Assembly (NCBI GenBank): GCA_951640165.1
Contig: OX621252.1
Location: forward strand, 25,007,934-25,071,933
Reading direction: 5' to 3'
Length of the DNA stretch: 64,000 bases
From: Pseudoips prasinana
Lineage: Eukaryota > Arthropoda > Insecta > Lepidoptera > Nolidae
Under the pieces are notes generated by a model that was given only the letters and a program-made list of their open reading frames with translations, did not search any database and was not told the origin of the DNA. Below, piece by piece: positions 30,610 to 42,054 of the stretch (position 1 is the first letter of the stretch; each line of letters starts with the position of its first letter). The translations under genes were made by a program, and so were the position numbers.

Positions 30610-32800
30610 AATACCGCTCCAACTAAACTTCCCTGTCTAACCCTGCAACATAGATAAATTGCAGAATCTTTTTGGCAAGAGTATCGATAACATCGTCCTG
30701 GTGCAAGAAGTATTGGCCCAGGACGGTGTTACGTTTATGCATCGGTGGTTCACAGTGACAGATCAGGCGTAGAGGTGTTTCGTCCGCGCTGTTGCAAAAC
30801 CTACACACTCCACAGTCTCCGATGCCCGCCGTAGACAGATGGTTCCTGGGACGGCAATGTCCCGTTAACACCCTAGTTATGATGCTTAAATTCCTCCTAT
30901 TAAGCGCGAGGGCTTCATTTGCAGTTTTACAGTCGTAGCCGTTGATAGCTTTTTGGAGTGAGTTAAACCTGGAAGTTTGTGCCAGCGTTTAATAGCTTCC
31001 TGTTGGCAATAGTTCCTTAGGGTGAGTTGGATTGTGCTTTCTGGTATTATATCGGCTCAGGGGCGTATAGGACCAATTTAGCTCCAGCCCGTGCAAGTTC
31101 GTCGGCACTTTCGTTGCCCTCGATACCCGCATGACCCGGTACCCATCGAAGGATCACCTTGTTCCTAAGGCACAGGGTGTTGAGACTGTCAATGCAGTTC
31201 ATAACCAGCCCTGACGATATAGTGTCAGATTTCAAGGCTGGGAGAGCTCCTTGACTGTCAGAATGGATGTAGATTGTGTGATTGACATAGTCTTTTTGCA
31301 GGTTGGCTTCTGCACATACAATGATGGCATAAACCTCTGCCTGGAAAATTGAGGCGTATTTTCCCAGATTTTGACTGGCTTTGAATCTGGGTCGCTCCCC
31401 AATAACTCCACGGCCTACGTCATTTCCTATTTTGGAGCCATCAGTGTACCAAATTAGGCTCCCCTTCTTCCAGGATACTTTGTTGTTAGTCCAGTCATCC
31501 CTGGAAGGTATCTCCACACAATATTTCCTGGTGCTGTTATATTGTGGGAACAAAAAGTCTGATTTCATAGCTAGTATGGGGCCCTGTTGCACTAATTCAC
31601 GTAAATACCTCAGTGCCTTTGAGTGCCACGTCTCAGTCCCCTGTATTTTTTTTTTTTTGATAAGGCAAGGAGAACGCGTTCGCATGCCACCCGCAAAAAG
31701 TGTCTGCGGGTGGGTATGTCGGACTTGCACCGACTAAACCTACCTGCTGTGGACTTCTCTTGGCGCCTGATGGGGGAGTCACGGGAACACGGGTATGCTG
31801 CTCCGGTACCAGTCCCCTGTACGGCTGCTCTCAGCCTTCGCCTCAGACTGTATGAACAGTGAAAGAGGCGGCAGGTTCAGCAATGCCTCAAGTGACGCTC
31901 CAGGAGTGGAGGACATGGCTCCCGTGACTACCATACATGCAGATCTTTGCAGGCTGTTGAGCCTGTCTATTACTGTCGTTTGGTTGGTTTTGCTCCACCA
32001 GACTACCGAGCCGTACGCAATGGTCGGTCTCGTTATAGCTGTGTATAACCATAGAAGAAGTTTTGGATGGGATCCCCACCTTCTCCCTACCAAGAGACGC
32101 CCTATACCTAAGGCAATTTTTGCCTTTTGTATAGTTTTCTTGATATGTGTGTTCCATGTGAGCTTTTGGTCCAAAATTATTCCCAAATATTAAATCTTAT
32201 TGGAAAACTGTATCTCGCTGCCGTTCATTACTGAAGGTGCTAATTTGTCTAGAGCAATCTGGCGAGTAAACGGAACGATATCTGTTTTGTCAGCATTTAC
32301 GATTAGCTGATTCGCTCTTCACCATCGATTGACAATGTTAAGAGCGTTCTGCATCAGTGACAACAATAAGCTTTGACAGAAGCCCCGTATAATCACCACA
32401 TGGTCATTAGCGTATCCCAAAGTGTCGATTCCTTGTTCTGCTAGCTTGTATAAACGCTCATCTATTGCTAAAGTCCACCGGAGTGGGGATAGCACACTTT
32501 CCTGTGGGCAGCCTCTCGTTGTTGCAACTTCCAAAGAAGTTCCATGCAGCGAGACAAGAGCTTTACGGTTTGAAAGCTTTGCTTTTACCCAATTGACAAC
32601 TGTTTGATCAATGTTCTTGTTTATTAGTCCATTGACCAATGTGCCTGTCGGGGTGTTATCAAAGGCGCCTTCAATATCCAAGAAAGCACAGAGTGCTAGC
32701 GACTTTAGTCCTTCCTCCCTCATTCCTCCCTTCACGCAGACCTCCAATTGTATACCACCAAGCATTGGATGAAACAAGCATCCAAACAATTGTTGGACTC
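30610..32800 (-). mobile_element. I-group LINE with RT and RNase H domains, inactivated
   Basis: On the minus strand: RT (32789-32319) with FLDIEGAFDNTPTGTLV, RGCPQESVLSPLRW (usual Gly is Glu) and GYANDHVVII, where the YADD core is YAND. Then the thumb (32186-31779, MGIILDQKLTWNTHIKKTI). RNase H is at 31640-31047 with WYTDGSKIG, FQAEVYAI, IHSDSQGAL and GHAGIEGNESADELA, all four acidic or His positions kept. A C-terminal Cys-His finger LTGHCRPRNHL...CRFCNSADE is at about 30871-30623. It is broken by a stop or frameshift near 32200-32320 and by a short element at 31646-31809. Confidence 0.85.
31646..31809 (-). mobile_element. short hairpin element inserted in the I-group LINE
   Basis: CAGTCCCCTGTA at 31634-31645 and 31810-31821 is a 12-bp target duplication. 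The insert begins with T13 (poly(A) on the minus strand) and carries CCGCAAAAAGTGTCTGCGGG. It is 164 bp and belongs to the 5620/18690/21085 family. Confidence 0.85.
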
Positions 32801-32880
32801 ACTGTCCAAGCCATTTGGTGGTAAATGCGGTCAATTACCTACACCCCTTCTCACCTCTCACGTAACTACTGTAATTCCAG

Positions 32881-32950
32881 GAACGTCATGGATGTTCCGG
32901 GCGACGAAATCACCACTTACCTAGAGGAGGAGAGCCGCGTATTAACGTAG
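32881..32950 (+). other. possible terminal exon
   Basis: A pyrimidine-rich acceptor ends at 32880 (CTGTAATTCCAG). A frame reading MDVPGDEITTYLEEESRVLT ends at a TAG at 32948-32950. It could be a chance frame next to the LINE; no partner exon was found. Confidence 0.2.
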
Positions 32951-32999
32951 AGCGACAGTTGCACAAATCATCCCCAAAAAGTAATACCTAATCCTCTCA

Positions 33000-33780
33000 G
33001 GCACTTTCCCAACAGTAACCGCCCAGACTTGAGGTTCGAACCCCAAAGGGGGTGCCCTACGGCGCGAGTACTTAGTTTGTAGTTTTATTTGCTAGCTTAG
33101 GCCCAAGCTCGCCTTCTTTTCTCCAGTGTAGCCGTGAAAGCCTAGGGTAACTGTAAAAGTCATGAAAAGGCTTCCCTAAAATCTACGCCGCCGCCGTCAT
33201 ATCTGAACGCAACGCCCATGTCTATATAGCGGTACTTTATTAAGATAGGTACTTATAAGGCACAATTCACCGTGGCGTATTCCCTTAAGTACCTTGGACG
33301 TTATTAATTTCGGCGATATGGAATGTGTTCAAACTGTTATAAAGTAAAGAGCGAGTTCATTTTTAGGGTTCCGTAGCCAAATGGCAAAAAAACGGAACCC
33401 TTATAGTTTATTCTTCTTAAAATTGGGACGCTTAAGTTTGTTGTAACGCCATGTGTCAACTTTATTTACCTACCTACATGTTTATTTGCGTTCACTGACC
33501 TACATAATATAATTTATGCAAAACATGGTCTCCGAGATTTTAGGATAAAATCTAAGGAATTTTATAAAATGGCAAAGTTAGAACTAAAATAAAGTAGATA
33601 TACATATACCTCTAAGATCATTGATAAGACCTATCATGAACATCACCAAACATGAACTCCCATTTGGTCGCGGTATTAATAAAAAACACTATAATCTTGA
33701 AATAAATCGATACTCTTTACATCACTACCTGCAACGTCAATGAAGTCACGTGACTAGCCACTGACCAATCAAAACTCTGT
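33000..33780. other. no supported gene; one repeat end
   Basis: It contains GGGTTCCGTAGCCAAATGGC at about 33366, the end of the GGCCAAGTGCGAGTC repeat. The rest shows nothing I can name. Confidence 0.4.
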
Positions 33781-33787
33781 ATTTTGA

Positions 33788-34035
33788 CAACTAGAATGTA
33801 AACTCTCCACGCGAATGTTATCGAAAACTTGTATTTCTCTAAAATAAATTAATTTATGAAGCTTTAAAAAGAAATAGTGAGTTTATTAGTACAATGAAAT
33901 AGCAAGAGTCAGCAAAATTATTAAAAAGGAATTTCACTGTTGTAAAGGAACGATAATTTACGTTGTCGGCATTTACGCTTCCATCATTGAATATCTAAAT
34001 GCCATGTCAGTTCGTTAATGGTACTCGGTGCTGCA
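33788..34035 (+). promoter_or_regulatory. 5' region of the 34132 gene, duplicated at 35757-35993
   Basis: It contains an initiator-like TCAGTT at 34007, about 125 nt before the ATG. The stretch ATTGAATATCTAAATGCCA and flanking sequence over about 230 bp recurs in diverged form in the following intron, including a second TCAGTA at 35944. Confidence 0.4.
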
Positions 34036-34131
34036 TGATTTGCGTGTTTAAAATCTCGGTTTATTGGTGAATTATCTTGGAATTTGAGTGTGTTGTGAGT
34101 GTTTAGTGGCGGCTATTGTGCGCTGGAGGAA

Positions 34132-34179
34132 ATGAAGACCAAAGTTGATAAAAACAAAAACGGCGAAAGTGAGCCCGAG
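34132..34179 (+). CDS. first coding exon of an unidentified gene
   Basis: ATG in good context (GGAGGAAATGAAG) opens MKTKVDKNKNGESEPE and runs straight into a consensus donor GAG|GTAAGT at 34180. The 16 residues are charged and hydrophilic, so they give no family. The next exon was not found: the rest of the window shows no plus-strand exon that I can link, so the first intron is either very long or its next exon is too small to spot. If the gene continues to the right, the short Cys-rich ORF at 40459 lies inside its intron. Confidence 0.5.
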
Positions 34180-34181
34180 GT

Positions 34182-36085
34182 AAGTTTTTAATGTAATTTG
34201 CAAGATCACATTATCTTCCCGTTGGCATTCTTGCTTGAGCTGATATTATTGAGTTTCAATGACATCAATGAAGGAAACCTGCTTCTAGAACTCGTTAGGA
34301 CGCTGTACTTACGCTGATTTCGCTCGGAAAAGGTTTTTAGGAAGGACATAAAAAACTAGCTAGGTAGTCGTACATTGATTCATTGGAACAGGATGTTTTT
34401 ATTTATAACAAGAAAATATTATCAATACCAATAATATTGTTATGCCATTCTTATTGGATACATAATTAGAACACTGTTGATTTAATTGTAAACATATTTT
34501 TTTATTTAGAATACTTAATAATTAGTAAGATTGAAAATGTTTAACATTGTTCTAGATCAGGATATCAGTGTAATTAGAGGCTTTCGTTATTTTTTTTACA
34601 CACTCAAATGTTACATAATTTTACATTTTGGGTCAGTGTGTGCTCTGGCTGTTACTCAAATAAAAGTATTTGTTTAAAAACTTTAAAAATTAATAATAAC
34701 ATGTCCTAGTCTCTTATGTAATGTAATCAGGCTCTACTTATTTATTTATTTAGGACAACTTACAAGCTCAACATAGGCCTCCTCCAACTGCAACTGGGAG
34801 TCTTGTCCAGTAGGGAAAATCCATCATAAACAATATTTAAAATTAGTATTTTGACTAAATTCAACAAAATAAAAGTTTGGCGAAGCTAGGATACTATTTC
34901 GGCCTCCCATCTGCATTCAAATATAAATGCTTGATAGTTGAAACATTTCTTGAGAATGGTCTGGGGAGAACTATGAAACACATTGGGTATCATTCTAGTA
35001 TCTAATGGATTACATAAATGGTCCTTCCTGCAGTGTGGTTAGTCACTCTGACTGCTATGTCCGAGGGTGCAGGTAGAATCAAAAAAGCTTTATATGATGA
35101 GTAGCATTTTTTGTTCTGTATCTGAGTGTAATTTATCTATAAAATATAAAGTATTTAGAAATATATTAGTATGTTTATCAGTTGCCTGGTTTCCATAGTA
35201 CAGGTCCTACCTTGTGTGGGAACAGATGGCAGTGTTTTTGTTGTCTCAAGATATTCAGATATATTATTTATAACAGGTGGTGCAAATTTCATGTTACTTC
35301 TTAATTAAACCATTATTTACCAGAATAATGACAACATATTAATTTTTAAATGTTAACCCTATTCTTATATTGGCCTTGCTTTATATTCTTTTGCTTAATG
35401 AGCTCTGATCACCTTACAAAGTCATTAAGGGATGGACTTGTCTTAAGGTGTGTCTTGGCAGATAAGCAAATGTAATTGAACCAGATATTAATGACCATGG
35501 TATGAGGTGTACATACCAATATTGTATAGAGTATTTGAATGCTATACTATTAAAGGAGAATGTTAATTGTGATTCCCGCAGAAGGCAACTATTTGAGCCT
35601 GGGTGTGGTTTTGTGTCTGTCAATTATATATTTGTAAAGTATCCTGTGATGCACAGTCCTAGTTTAGTAAGTCCCTAGTGCTGGGCATACACTTTAAAGA
35701 AAAAATAATCCTAAAATAAAATAGTAACAGCTAATGTTTGTGACTACCTTACTTCAACAAAAAACTAAATTGTCCATGGGAATGTTACCACAAACTGGTA
35801 TTTCTCTAAATTAATTTACTTAATTTATTAAGCACAAAAATGAAATTCTATTAGCAAATATATTAAACTTTTTAAAATTTCGTTATGGAGTGGAAATGTA
35901 CTTCAGTGTTTATGCTTCCAACATTGAATATCTAAATGCCACATCAGTATGTCAATAGTACTTGGTGTACTAATGGTCTTTTTAATACTAGGTAATGTTT
36001 TCTGGCTGTCACCACTGGAACAAATAGCACAGTAGGTAATCTACTGCTAATACTTCTAGTGCCCGTTCCAATGTGTGAGGTTGTT
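34182..36085. other. intron-like sequence
   Basis: AT-rich. It holds the duplicate of the 33.8 kb 5' region (35757-35993) and, at about 35560-35650, a SINE tail (TTTGTAAAGTATCCTGTGATG) related to 55070. No coding sequence is seen. Confidence 0.45.
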
Positions 36086-36086
36086 A

Positions 36087-36345
36087 TCTATATATATAAA
36101 AATCAATGCCACTTTTCGTTGTAATGTTATAACTCAACAACGCTTTTACCGATTTGGCGAATTTTGGTCTTGAATTATTCGTGGAAGTCCAGGGAAGGTT
36201 TGTACGTACAGAAAATTAAAAAAAAGTCGTGAAAAAGTGTAAAACCAACATCTTTAAGCAATTTAAAATATTTTTTGTTTGAATAAATGAACTTAATAAT
36301 ATTTTTTTATTACTATGCCTTATACGCAGCGAAGCACGTACCTAG
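36087..36345 (+). mobile_element. short nonautonomous Helitron with clean A|TC...CTAG|T ends
   Basis: The 5' end is A|TCTATATATATAAAAATC, and the 3' end is TACGCAGCGAAGCACGTACCTAG|T with a small TACG/CGTA stem. It is 259 bp with no ORF. Confidence 0.7.
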
Positions 36346-37210
36346 TTTATGTATATACAATTAGTAAGTTATATATAGAGTTTTCTTTAAATCTATATAC
36401 AACTTACTAATTGAGTATATGTAAATAACAATGAATAGATAAAAGTGATGTTATTTATAGATAATATTAAATATTTACTTATTCTAAAATAGGATATATG
36501 GAATGAACATATTAACGCTATGATGTTAATTTGTTAACATAGGCGTCATAGCAATAGGTACTTGTATCTTGGACTGATAATGTCTTAGTATTAGAACTGA
36601 TTTTCTAATAATATCCAAATTTCTTTATAAGCATGTTTTGAATTTTGTGATTACTTGAAAGAGTGAAGTGAAGTTTGGAGTCAATAATTGTAAGTCAGTA
36701 ATTTTAATAACATAATATTTATATCTAGACATGACATGAAGAAAATGCTAGAAGTAGATTAAACCAATTAGAAATTGAAGAATCATTTTCTTCATCATCA
36801 TCATATCAGCCATATACCAACCACTACTGGACAAAGATCTGTATAATTGCTGGTTTGATGTGGTGATCGTGTGAGCCATGTTCAATTGGGGTTGTGGGGG
36901 ATTGAAGTGGGGTTACAAAAGGCAATTGTATAGTATGAATATTAGGTTATAAAAGGGTTTTATTTACATATTCCAAAACAGATTTCTGTTATTTTTATAG
37001 TATACCCTATTACTAAACATCTGCCTGTATGACATTGGGCTGCATCTCGTGAACTGTAATAAGAAGACTTTTGAAAGTTTCACAGAGTGCATAATTCTAA
37101 TGCCACTTACCACTATGACAAAACTAATTAAAATAAAGTGATAAATACGCTGATGGAATGGAACCTTTTGTTTATCCGATTTGTACTTGGGCAAATATTG
37201 GTTATCTGCA

Positions 37211-37317
37211 CACATAGCAAGCTATATATTTCAAGTATAAGCTAATCTCGCATTGTATAGGATTTCCATACAATGAGAGATCAGCTTATATTGGCAATGT
37301 GTAGCTTGATATGTAGC
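37211..37317. ncRNA. long imperfect hairpin, pre-miRNA-like or MITE
   Basis: Arms of about 48 nt, left CACATAGCAAGCTATATATT...GCATTGTAT and right ATACAATGAGAGATCAGC..., pair with scattered mismatches around a loop of about 9 nt. The size and the dispersed mismatches resemble a pre-miRNA, but expression is unknown. Confidence 0.3.
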
Positions 37318-37824
37318 CGCATGTACAATGACAAAATCTAGGACAAAACTGAACCTCATACTTGGCCAGTATTTTGTATGAGAGTAAGTTCAGAGTGTTA
37401 AAATATTATCCTGATTTAACCTAGGTCTAATTAACTTCTTGGGATTCAACATGAAAAATTTTGCCAATAGCATGTGAGAATTTGTATTACAGATTATAGA
37501 AATGCTGTTCTATAGGTTTTTGGGCCTGTGAACTTAGATGAGTTAATGACTATACAATTCTGTAGCTCCTCTTTGTAATCTCTTTAATTAAAAACATGTA
37601 CAGTTCATTTGCATGTGATTCGCTTTTTTTACTAGTTAAGCATTAAAAATATACAGATCACACTTGGGCTATATTAAGACAGAATAAAATTTAAACATTT
37701 CCTGTTTTGACATTGAATTAAGTATAATGTTTGTAAGGTTAAATTTTGTTAAATCGTCTTTTAAAGTCTTCAAGTTATAAACAGATTTTGATTGAACCCT
37801 AATTAAAAAGAAGTCTGTATATGT

Positions 37825-38050
37825 TTCTAGGGCAGAAAGCTTCTCGAATGGCGACCACAAACTGGAAGACGCAGCGTGGTCAGGCCCCCCACAAGATGGA
37901 CAGATGATCTTTGGTTTGTGTTGCGTTTGCGTTTTGGTTCGTGGGTTGCTGGAAACCACTGGATTGAGAAAAGCGCAATACCAATTGTGGAGACCTTTGG
38001 GGGAGGCCTTTGTCCAGCAGTCAACGTCTTTCGGCTGATATGATGATGAT
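37825..38050 (+). repeat. RTE-like LINE 3' fragment
   Basis: GGCAGAAAGCTTCTCGAATG, CACAAGATGGACAGATGATC and GAGGCCTTTGTCCAGCAG, ending in (ATGATG). A short insertion (TTTGGTTTGTGTTGCG) interrupts it near 37910. Confidence 0.75.
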
Positions 38051-38591
38051 ATGTTTCTATGTCCATAACAAAGTGCCTACCTTTTTTTTTGTGGATGTCT
38101 AGTTTTAGTAAGCATATACAATCTGTTGGTGCTAATTCTAAGACACATGTAATGGGTTTTTATTTACTTTATGGTCTCACAGATATAAACTCTATTTTGT
38201 TGTATTGGATTTCACAGTAGTTTTAAACAAAATTCAATCTGGAACAACACATCCCATACATCTTACAAAAAAAGCAAATCTATACTATACTATATATGAT
38301 ATTTTTTTATGTATAAAGTTTATTAAATATGTGTATTAATACTGTCTAACAATTTAAATTGGGGCATACATTGCCGTACCTTAGAGAATATGTGAAACCA
38401 CCTGCCTTGCGTCTGATATCCGTCCTGTCATGTAACATTGACTATATTATCAGACTATGATAAACAAACTGCCCTGAGGTTTCGCACTCGTGCACTGTAT
38501 TATCCAATATAATGCAGCTCATAAGGATACAGTTTTGTTGAACATTAAATACACTCAAAATATTTACACCAGAAAACTATCATTCCGTTCA

Positions 38592-38725
38592 TGTACAGAC
38601 GCCAGCACATCAAGCGACCCTAATCTGTACAATTTCCTCAATTGAAAGTGAACCTTACGCTTATGTGATAAAGTTGAAAACAAATTTGACAGATTGGGGA
38701 AACTGGATGTGATGGCGTCTGTACA
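38592..38725. mobile_element. 134-bp MITE
   Basis: Termini TGTACAGACGCCAGCACATC and GATGTGATGGCGTCTGTACA are inverted repeats with one mismatch. It has no ORF. Confidence 0.7.
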
Positions 38726-38729
38726 TTAA

Positions 38730-40130
38730 TTTTCCGTCATTGAGCAAAAAATTGTGTGTTCATAAATTTTCTTCGTGAATGCTATTACATTTTAAACCTT
38801 GAGCCTCAGTGATATTGCACGTAATGTATGTTTATCAATAGTATGTAAATAGCCAAAGCATGTAGGTGTCGAGCATGAAGGTTTGGCATTTCTCGTGATT
38901 ATTTCGCTTCTACAGTGAGTAACACGCGGGGTGAGCGTAAACGCGTATGGTACATCCTTAATTTCGTTATTTTTCATTCGTTGCAGATTTGAAATTTCGC
39001 GCTTTTTTATTTTTGCCTTCAAAGTGAATGTTTCGCGGTTATTTTTGACATTTGTGTTCTAGTGCTATGTTTAGTTTGGCAGATCTGTGGAATTCAGTTG
39101 CTTATGTATGTGTACAATGTTTATGTTTGATTGATATGATACCAATGTTTGCAACTAATTTATGTATTAGTAATTGAAATATGATTCTTAGAAAATACCT
39201 AACCTACGCTAATGGAAAAATTTCCGACCTTTTAATATGAGCCACATTATCATACTGTAAGCATATATTTTAGTAGGTAATTGTGATAGTATTAATATTT
39301 CAATAATAAGATTCATCAAAATTCGGTATGGATTTGAGAGAAAATGTGCGACTTTTTTTAAGTGCGCCTTTTTTGAGAAATATTGAAGTATTATATTAGT
39401 GTCCCATTTTCCAATGACAAAACATCCTGTTTATAAGAAGCAGGACAATTTTAAATTGTGTATTTTAGATATATTTGTATAATACGTTCTAATTAAAAAG
39501 CCGGAAATAGACCGGAAATCCGGAAAGACCCGGCCCGATAGTAACCTTTCATCATACAATATAACATCAAAGTATATAAATTTGAAAAAAAGAATTGTAG
39601 GAAAAAAGTATTATTCTGATTATAATATAGTTATCTAGGAAAGATGTATCTTATCTACTAAAAACAGATGGACGTTAGATATAGTGTCACCGTATTACTA
39701 TTAAATATATCTGAATTTATTACTTTTCATATTCTTTTAAAGACGAGTGCCAACCGACTTATTGATTCGATGTATCGCGGAGGACTTTACAAATTCATGG
39801 ACTGAAAGAAGACTAGACTCAGAATAACAATTTATGGGTCACATAAATAGTTGACCTTTGCGGGACTCGCACACGTAACACGAAGGCGCAATCACCTTAA
39901 CTAGCACTATACGTGTAATCAATTAAATATAGTATATAATTTATTAAGTATAATTTAATTACTTAATTATTATACTATGTAAAGCTGTCAGAAGCTGTGG
40001 CGCTGGAATGCCGCGGTATCTAAGCGGCTAGTGTGCGCTGACTCATGGCAAAATCCCTTGCCATGCCGTCCCAGTCTGCGTGGGCCTTTAATTTGAGTTT
40101 AATCGCATCGTTGCTTATGGCTATAGAGCC
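38730..40130. other. no supported gene
   Basis: AT-rich. A reversed SINE-like fragment (GGGACTCGCACACG) lies at about 39870. Nothing else is recognisable. Confidence 0.4.
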
Positions 40131-40458
40131 CTATATAGCCGCGCGGCATTTTTTTTCCTCAATGTTCGCAAGAGGAAGGAGTATCCACAGGAGGTGGTGA
40201 TGCACGACGTAGACTTTTCTGCTTGAGATTTTGCAACCAGTCTTCATCGTGTTTCAGTACTGTAACACCTAGATATTCTTGCAAAGGGTGTGAGCACTTT
40301 CTGTCCTCGGAGTTAGATAACTTAAAAGCTTCCACCCGAAGCAAATATCGCAAATGGCTAACTAGCGTAAAAAAGTTTCTTTCCACATCCTTTAGAAAAC
40401 TTCAACGGAAGTACTTAATTTTAGGCCTTCTTAGTACTCTTTACCACGAAATAGAAAC

Positions 40459-40563
40459 ATGTGCGGACCTTGTGGTGGTTCTTGCGGTCCCTGCGGCGGT
40501 GGCTGCGATGGATGCTGCTGTCTCTGCATAACAATTTACACGTGCTGCATCAAGATTTGCTAG
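40459..40563 (+). CDS. possible 34-residue Cys-Gly-Pro protein, Mst(3)CGP-like
   Basis: ATG at 40459 opens MCGPCGGSCGPCGGGC, continues DGCCCLCITIYTCC and stops at TAG 40561. Twelve of 34 residues are Cys, with CGPCGG spacing like that of the Drosophila male-specific Mst84D/Mst87F sperm-tail proteins, which are short, intronless and testis-specific. The frame is intronless here. A poly(A) signal AATAAA follows at 40682. No consensus TATA was found close upstream. A chance GC-rich frame in decayed sequence is the main alternative, since overlapping frames are also open. If real, the product would be a disulphide-rich structural protein of the sperm tail. Confidence 0.45.
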   Translation: MCGPCGGSCGPCGGGCDGCCCLCITIYTCCIKIC

Positions 40564-40681
40564 TGAGGATGTGGCGCATCCGCATACGAGCCATGGTGTC
40601 TGCGTCGGTTAAACGCCCCGGATTTGACGTTTGTCTTGACGAGTTTAACTCCGTGCTGTTTCGTGGAAATATACTACTATA

Positions 40682-40687
40682 AATAAA
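40682..40687 (+). terminator. possible poly(A) signal of the Cys-rich ORF
   Basis: AATAAA 119 nt after the stop at 40563. Confidence 0.35.
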
Positions 40688-41039
40688 TAAGCGTAATTTA
40701 TTCGGCCGTCTAGGGACAGTATTTTTTTATGGGTGAAAACCTTATTTTACTCCTCATAACATCAACCAGTGAAAGTCCTGAGGAAATTGGTGTAGCTGTC
40801 AGAGATTAGACGAAATATAAAAAAAAAATGTGTTTGTGTGTACCGTATATAATTTAGTTTGCAGTAAAAAAAGGTTATTTTGAAATTACTAACAAACAAT
40901 TTAAATTAAAATAATCAAGATTTAATTATTTAAATTTAGTACTAGTAACGTGTCACATAAATCGGCTAAAAGTCCGTCTAAAGATACAACTCTATTTCTA
41001 GTTACTGTCAGGAGTTAAATGACTGTTAGGATATTAATT

Positions 41040-41335
41040 TCATATCAGCCGAAAGACGTCCACTACTGGACAAAGGCCTCCCCCAAAGATCTCCACAATT
41101 GCCGGTCTTGCGCTATCCGCATCCAGCGATCCGCACAAGATCATCGGTACCTACTACAAGATGGACCGATGATATTGTGCGGGTCGCTGGGCGGGGCCTG
41201 CCCACGTTGCGTCTTCCGGTTCGTGGTCGCCACTCGAGAACCTTTCTGCCCCAGCGGCGGTCGGCTCCAAGAGCTATGTGCCCTGCCCACTGCCACTTCA
41301 GCTTGGCAATTCTTACGGCTATGTCGGTTACAATG
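41040..41335 (-). repeat. RTE-like LINE fragment with inverted internal duplication
   Basis: Reverse complement of the LINE 3' end. At about 41130-41190 CCGCACAAGATCATCGGT is followed by ACCGATGATATTGTGCGG in the opposite sense, giving an 18-bp hairpin that the parent element lacks. Confidence 0.75.
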
Positions 41336-41944
41336 ATATTAATAAATGTCTCTTTATTTTTATAGAACTTCAATACGACCTATGTTTTTTTATGTTACGT
41401 GAATTATTTGTCAACCGAATTTGGTAGTTAGCTTATGTTCGATGGTCCTAAATAAAATTTGTTCAAATCAGTCGTTACTAAGAGTAGTTGAAGTCCGTTC
41501 TATTTATAAAAAAGTGATTCATTTTGTTATCCTCCCGTCCATCCGTGTCACTATGCTGCTAACACATCAAACACACAGATGCGCTCGCGCTGCTTATGTT
41601 AATCTAATGAATGGAATCGCTAATGTAAATTTTCTCTGTATGGAACGCGATGCTAGGTTACAGTTGTTATCGTCATTAACGCTTTCACTATCATATCTGT
41701 GTGATTGCACTTGTTTTATACACACAACTATGCTATTTACTTTATTAAACAGGTCTCGGTCACTGATTACGTCAGTGGCCTTAAAAATTTGACGTTTTTA
41801 GCGCAATGTTCATTAATAAATTAGCGTGTTGTAGCTCGCATTCGCAACCTACTTGATCAAAAATAGTATTCATTAGTATTTTACTGATTCGTCTTATGTA
41901 GGTACAGCCAAGTGCCACAAGTTTAAGTGTACATAATATTGCTT

Positions 41945-42050
41945 CATCATTATCATCATCATCATATCAGCCGAAAGACGTCCATTGCTGGACAAAGGCC
42001 TCCCCCAAAGATCTCCACAATTGCCGGTCTTGCGCTATTCGCATCCAACA
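41945..42050 (-). repeat. RTE-like LINE 3' tail
   Basis: (ATC)n start, AGCCGAAAGACGTCCATTGC, CCTCCCCCAAAGATCTCCAC, TTGCCGGTCTTGCGCTATTC. Confidence 0.75.
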
Positions 42051-42054
42051 GTTT

